A DNA stretch of 52,848 nucleotides, from the NCBI GenBank assembly GCA_902524955.1, contig CABZEY010000006.1, positions 1 through 52,848 on the forward strand, written 5' to 3'. Positions 49,109-52,848 of this stretch are shown here, one piece after another. The notes below the pieces were generated by a model. It had not been told where the DNA came from. It did no database searches and was given only the letters and a program-made list of their open reading frames with translations. The position numbers and the translations under genes are program-made. Each line of letters opens with the position of its first letter. The first letter of the stretch is position 1. The DNA comes from an uncultured Pelagibacteraceae bacterium (lineage in GTDB: Bacteria; Pseudomonadota; Alphaproteobacteria; Pelagibacterales; Pelagibacteraceae).

Positions 49109-50396
49109 AAAATTATTTACATCGGTAGCTGATGCAAGTTTAAGGCTAATTGGAAAGAGGTTTGTTAAAAAAGATTTAACCACGGCCCTTCAATTCTGTG
49201 ATGACTTAATATCTTTTAAGGGAATAGCTTCTGGAATTGCCATAGCAAGAGAAATTACTGATATTTACTCTACATTTGATACTGATCAAAAATTAAGTTT
49301 TTTTAAGGAGATTAATAATAGATTTGCCCCAAGTAAAAATGAAGTCGAAAAAAAAATTACCCATTATTTAAGTAATAAAAATGATAAAAGTTTAAAGCAA
49401 CTTGGAGAGGCGGTTGAGGGAAAACGTCAGGAGCTAATTCGACGTTTAAATATGGCACCTAATGGCACTCCATTTTTAGTTTCTATGCGAGAAGACTTGA
49501 TAAAATTTTTACCTATTAACACTGAGCTTAAAAATCTAGATGAAGATATAAGGCATTTATTTAAATCGTGGTTTAATCCAGGTTTTTTAAGATTAGAAAA
49601 AATAACATGGGAGACTAAAGCTGCAATTTTAGAAAAAATCATAAAATATGAAAAAGTTCATCAAATCAAAGATATGAACGATTTAAAAAGAAGACTACAA
49701 CAAGATGATAGAAGGTTTTTTGCATATTTTCATCCAATTTTAAAAGACGAACCTTTAATATTTGTAGAAGTTGCATTTACAAAAGGAATAGGAAAATCAA
49801 TTCAACAATTAATTAAACCTAAAACAGATGAAAATTTAAATTATGACACAGCAACATTTTATTCAATTAATAATTGTCAAGATGGATTAATGAGGGTGAC
49901 GCTTGGTAATTTTTTAATTAAGAGAGTGGTATTTGAAATTCAACAAGAAAATCAGAAAATAAAAAACTTTGGAACCTTATCTCCACTTCCAGGATTTGCA
50001 GATTGGTTTTTTTCTTTAAACAACACTAAATTACAAGATATTTTAAAAAATTACGATATTTCAAAATTAGAATTTTTAAAATCTCCTCAATTAAAAGTTG
50101 GTGATCCTAAAATTGTAGAAGAAGAGGTAGCTTTAAAAAAACTTGTTTGCCATTATTTGATTCATGAAAAAATAAATAACAAACCATTAAATCCTGTGTC
50201 TAGGTTTCATTTAGGCAATGGAGCCAGTATTCATGATGTTATTATTAATGGCAATACTAGTGATTATGGGTACTCTGAATCCTTTGGTATTATGGTCAAT
50301 TATGGCTATCAACTTGATAAATTAGAGCATATTCACGAAGATTTTATTACAAAAGGAAAGATATCTTTTTCAGATAAAATAAAAAAATATGTCTAA
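49095..50396 (+). CDS. matA: Malonyl-CoA decarboxylase
   Basis: Converts malonyl-CoA to acetyl-CoA and CO2. The 433-residue protein has the helical N-terminal domain (~1-180, 'GTPFLVSMREDLIKFL') and the acetyltransferase-like catalytic domain. That domain has 'FFAYFHPILKDEPLIFVEVAF', 'FGTLSPLPGF' and 'HLGNGASIHDVIINGN...SFGIMVNYGYQ' with the catalytic Ser/His and family ending. It follows dctPQM as in matPQMA. MatB (malonyl-CoA synthetase) is not found in the window. Confidence 0.93.
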   Translation: MLDFKKLFTSVADASLRLIGKRFVKKDLTTALQFCDDLISFKGIASGIAIAREITDIYSTFDTDQKLSFFKEINNRFAPSKNEVEKKITHYLSNKNDKSLKQLGEAVEGKRQELIRRLNMAPNGTPFLVSMREDLIKFLPINTELKNLDEDIRHLFKSWFNPGFLRLEKITWETKAAILEKIIKYEKVHQIKDMNDLKRRLQQDDRRFFAYFHPILKDEPLIFVEVAFTKGIGKSIQQLIKPKTDENLNYDTATFYSINNCQDGLMRVTLGNFLIKRVVFEIQQENQKIKNFGTLSPLPGFADWFFSLNNTKLQDILKNYDISKLEFLKSPQLKVGDPKIVEEEVALKKLVCHYLIHEKINNKPLNPVSRFHLGNGASIHDVIINGNTSDYGYSESFGIMVNYGYQLDKLEHIHEDFITKGKISFSDKIKKYV

Positions 50397-51381
50397 AAAA
50401 ATGAGAATGATTTCAATGGCACCTATGATGGACTGTACGGATCGCCATGATCGTTTTTTTCTAAGACTAATTAGTAAAAATATATTTTTATACTCAGAAA
50501 TGATCGCTACTGGAGCTATATTAAATGGTGATAAAAAAAAAATATTAGAATTTAATGAATTTGAAAAACCAGTTGCTTTACAATTGGGTGGTAGCAATTT
50601 AAATGAATTATCTAAATGTTGTAAAATCGGTGAAGACTTTGGATACGATGAAATAAACCTGAATCTTGGTTGCCCAAGTAAAAAAGTTCAAAAAAATAAA
50701 TTTGGGGCATGTCTTATAAAAGAACCTGATCTAGTCGCAGATTGTTTATCTAAAATGATAAATTCAACAAGTTTACCTGTAACTGCTAAGACTAGAATTG
50801 GTTTTGATGATGTTGAAAATTTTGAGTATTTAAATTCTTTTATTGAAAAAATAAAAAAAACAGGTGTGAAAACGATAATTCTTCATGCTAGAAAAGCAAT
50901 TTTAAAAGGTTTAAGTCCTAAAGAAAATTTAAGAATTCCAAAATTAAATTATCGAATGGTATACGATATTAAAAAAGCTAATCCAGAAATCGAGATTATA
51001 ATTAATGGGGCAATTACAAACACAAAAGATATAAAGCAACACTTAAATAAAGTGGATGGAGTTATGATTGGGAGAGCAATATATCAATCACCTTATTTTT
51101 TAGCTGATATTGAACGCGATATTTTTAATAATAATAACATTTTATCAAGGGAGGAAATTGTAGAAGAATTAGTAGAATATGTAGATAAAGAAGTACAAAA
51201 AGGAACAAGGGTAAATCAAATTATGAGGCATACAGTTGGATTATATCATGGTCAGAAAGGCGCAAGTAAATGGAAAAGATATTTATCAGACAATATGATG
51301 GCCAGAGACTCTGATTTTCAAAAAGTGAAGCATATTTTAGAAGTAGTTCAAAATAATGAAAAGTTAGCTTTGGTGGATTAA
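50389..51381 (+). CDS. dusA: tRNA-dihydrouridine(20/20a) synthase DusA
   Basis: FMN-dependent reductase that forms dihydrouridine in the tRNA D-loop. The 330-residue TIM-barrel protein has 'ISMAPMMDCTDRHDRFFLRLIS', the catalytic Cys in 'NLNLGCPSKKVQKNKFGACL', and 'HARKAILKGLSPKENLRIP', the last being typical of the DusA subfamily. 'GVMIGRAIYQSPYFLADI' is also present. It overlaps the decarboxylase stop by 8 bp but is unrelated in function. Confidence 0.95.
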   Translation: MSKKMRMISMAPMMDCTDRHDRFFLRLISKNIFLYSEMIATGAILNGDKKKILEFNEFEKPVALQLGGSNLNELSKCCKIGEDFGYDEINLNLGCPSKKVQKNKFGACLIKEPDLVADCLSKMINSTSLPVTAKTRIGFDDVENFEYLNSFIEKIKKTGVKTIILHARKAILKGLSPKENLRIPKLNYRMVYDIKKANPEIEIIINGAITNTKDIKQHLNKVDGVMIGRAIYQSPYFLADIERDIFNNNNILSREEIVEELVEYVDKEVQKGTRVNQIMRHTVGLYHGQKGASKWKRYLSDNMMARDSDFQKVKHILEVVQNNEKLALVD

Positions 51382-51382
51382 A

Positions 51383-52216
51383 TTGACATCTTTAGCTTAC
51401 GATCAAATTATTCCATTAATCATAGTTTTGTCTATAGCGGCAAGTCTTTCAGGTTTTATTGCTGGTTTGTTAGGTGTTGGTGGCGGTATAATTATGGTAC
51501 CAGCTCTATATTACGCCTTTGGAAAACTTGGATATAATGCAGAATTAATTATGCACATGGCCATTGCTACTTCCTTAGCAATTATAATACCAACATCAAT
51601 AGTCTCAGCTTTATCACATATGAGGTATAAAGCTGTAAACTTTGATCTTGTAAAAACTTTTGGTGTAAGTGTAGCTATTGGTATTTTAATAGGAACTTTT
51701 GTAGCAACAAATTCTAAAACTCCACAATTACTTTTAATGTTCTCATTTTTCGCATTTTGTGTTGCAATTTTCTTTATTTTTTTTAGAGACAAAGCAGGTT
51801 CAAATGTAAAAAAAGTACCCAATTTTTTTAAAAATATTTACGGCGTATTTATGGGTTTCATGTCTGTGCCTCTAGGCATTGGCGCAGGTTCTCTTGGAGT
51901 ACCTTTTTTAAAAACGCTCGGTTATTCTATTAATATAGCAATAGGTACCTCGGCTACAATTGGAATTGTAAATGCTGTTTGTGGAGCTACAAGTATGGCG
52001 ATAAGTGGAATATTGTTTTTTGATATATCTGTGCCTTACAGTTTTGGGTTTATCAATATTGCAGGTTTTTTGGTATTTGTGCCGATTACAATGATATTTG
52101 CTCCTTTAGGAGCAAAAATAACTCATTCAATTGACAAAAATTTATTGAGCAAAATTTTTGGACTTTTCTTGATGATAATATCAATAAGAGCTTTTGTTGA
52201 ATATTTGAAATTTTAA
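51383..52216 (+). CDS. TauE/SafE family membrane protein
   Basis: A 277-residue protein with about eight helices and the duplicated TauE/SafE motif: 'SGFIAGLLGVGGGIIMVPALYYAF' in the first half and 'VPLGIGAGSLGVPFLKTLGY' in the second. The family exports sulfite, sulfoacetate or similar anions. The only reasonable start is TTG at 51383, directly after the dusA stop; the next ATG is inside the first motif. It converges on the quinone oxidoreductase gene with 4 bp overlap. Confidence 0.9.
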   Translation: MTSLAYDQIIPLIIVLSIAASLSGFIAGLLGVGGGIIMVPALYYAFGKLGYNAELIMHMAIATSLAIIIPTSIVSALSHMRYKAVNFDLVKTFGVSVAIGILIGTFVATNSKTPQLLLMFSFFAFCVAIFFIFFRDKAGSNVKKVPNFFKNIYGVFMGFMSVPLGIGAGSLGVPFLKTLGYSINIAIGTSATIGIVNAVCGATSMAISGILFFDISVPYSFGFINIAGFLVFVPITMIFAPLGAKITHSIDKNLLSKIFGLFLMIISIRAFVEYLKF

Positions 52217-52848
52217 GGAATTAATATTGCAGGACCAAGCAGTTTTCTTGCGTGTAAATCTTCATGTGATTTTTGAGCTTCATCCAGTGAGTATTTGTGA
52301 GCTATATCAATTTTGATTTTACCCTCCTTCATTATACGAAACAGTCTATCAGCAGATAATTCAAGATCAGAACGTAGTGCCGTGTATGGCATGACAGATG
52401 GCCTTGTTAAAAATATAGCTTTTGGAGCTAAATGTTTTTTTACATCTATTTTTTCAACCATCCCTGATGCATTTCCAAAAGATAAAAACATACCTCTTGT
52501 TTTTATAGCCTCTAATGACTTTTCGAATGTTTTAAGCCCAACTCCATCATAAACAGCATCTACTCCTTTGCCATTAGTGATCTCAAGTACTTCTTTGGCA
52601 AAATTTTGAGTTGAGTAATTAATAACATGGTCACAACCATTTTGTTTTGCAATTTTTATTTTTTCATCAGAACCAACTGTACCAATCAACGTACAACCAA
52701 TTGCTCTTGCCCATTGACAAAAAATTTGCCCAACCCCACCAGCTGCAGCGTGGAATAAAATTACATCTTCTTTTTTTACTTGATAAGCCCTGTGTAGTAA
52801 ATATTCACAAGTCATTCCTTTTAATGTTATAGCACCTGCATCTTCAAA
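52213..52848 (-). CDS. qor: NADPH:quinone oxidoreductase, Qor-like (5' end outside window)
   Basis: The C-terminal ~211 residues of a zeta-crystallin-type MDR. The frame stays open to the window end, where 'GAITLKGMTCEYLLHRAY' shows the usual region before the cofactor domain, so the internal Met at 52815 is not the start. The NADPH loop is 'HAAAGGVGQIFCQWARAIG', followed by 'GVDAVYDGVGLKTFEKSL'. It reduces quinones or enals with NADPH. No zinc ligands are seen, as expected. Confidence 0.92.
   Translation of the reverse strand, partial: FEDAGAITLKGMTCEYLLHRAYQVKKEDVILFHAAAGGVGQIFCQWARAIGCTLIGTVGSDEKIKIAKQNGCDHVINYSTQNFAKEVLEITNGKGVDAVYDGVGLKTFEKSLEAIKTRGMFLSFGNASGMVEKIDVKKHLAPKAIFLTRPSVMPYTALRSDLELSADRLFRIMKEGKIKIDIAHKYSLDEAQKSHEDLHARKLLGPAILIP

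Noticed and set aside
1-52848. CRISPR arrays, insertion sequences, prophage or tRNA-integrated island
   Set aside because: No regularly spaced repeats, transposase or integrase motifs, or att-like duplications were seen; gene content and composition look uniform.

Overview
The window is a gene-dense stretch of a streamlined, AT-rich (about 30% GC by eye) alphaproteobacterial chromosome. It most resembles SAR11 / 'Candidatus Pelagibacter'. Support: intergenic gaps are mostly under 60 bp with many start/stop overlaps; the proteins are Lys/Asn/Ile-rich; and the gene content is typical of marine oligotrophs (a TRAP transporter, AcuI, malate synthase G, bactofilins, a SpeD-SpeE fusion). I saw no rRNA, CRISPR array, insertion sequence or prophage. 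The first and last genes (ZnuA-like binding protein; quinone oxidoreductase) are cut by the window ends. No database search was run, so family calls rest on motifs and length.

Layout. 0-2 kb: ZnuA tail, rlmN, a small membrane gene, DUF1244. 2-8 kb: a molybdenum hydroxylase operon (coxG, coxS, form II-type coxL, coxM, a two-piece XdhC, a MocA-like cytidylyltransferase). 8-10.6 kb: a minus-strand operon (hisI, 2OG-Fe(II) oxygenase, DUF2237, a 28-aa membrane ORF, HAD hydrolase, secreted protein). 10.6-13.4 kb: folE, a small Cys protein, acuI, a LysR regulator. 13.4-16.7 kb: two bactofilins with a basic membrane protein, a LysE exporter, rseP, and HU with a strong terminator. 16.8-21.2 kb: a CADD-type putative p-aminobenzoate synthase and a complete serine operon serC-serA-serB. 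21-28.4 kb: mixed housekeeping genes (GT9, Bcp, rhodanese, DsbA-like isomerase, ABA4-like, recX, cysQ, DUF3553, mnmA, LysE, YjbQ) plus several micro-ORFs. 28.4-32.5 kb: an anchored EF-hand protein, glcB, small exported proteins, a decayed lipoprotein gene, and tRNA-Met abutting a minimal beta-carbonic-anhydrase-like gene. 32.9-38 kb: a methylthioadenosine salvage and polyamine block (apt, mtnP, mtnA, class II aldolase, speD-speE fusion, nitrilase), with a structured leader before speD-speE. 38-44.5 kb: glycosyltransferases, redox proteins, gamma-carbonic anhydrase, hydroxyacid dehydrogenase, MFS. 44.5-52.8 kb: rpoZ, a class III CoA-transferase, a TRAP transporter with malonyl-CoA decarboxylase, dusA, TauE, quinone oxidoreductase.

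How the genes work together. Three modules stand out. (1) SpeD-SpeE consumes S-adenosylmethionine and releases methylthioadenosine. MtnP, MtnA and the aldolase could convert that to dihydroxyacetone phosphate plus a methylthio-aldehyde, while Apt recovers adenine. (2) TRAP P-Q-M plus malonyl-CoA decarboxylase looks like a malonate uptake cluster (matPQMA order), with the divergent CoA-transferase possibly standing in for malonyl-CoA synthetase. (3) serCAB gives a full serine route, and glcB here has no room for the glycine riboswitch described in some SAR11 strains.

The best candidate for something undescribed is the 138-nt leader of speD-speE (35981-36118). It holds two interleaved complementary segment pairs (8 bp and 10 bp) followed by a terminator-like hairpin just before the ribosome binding site.
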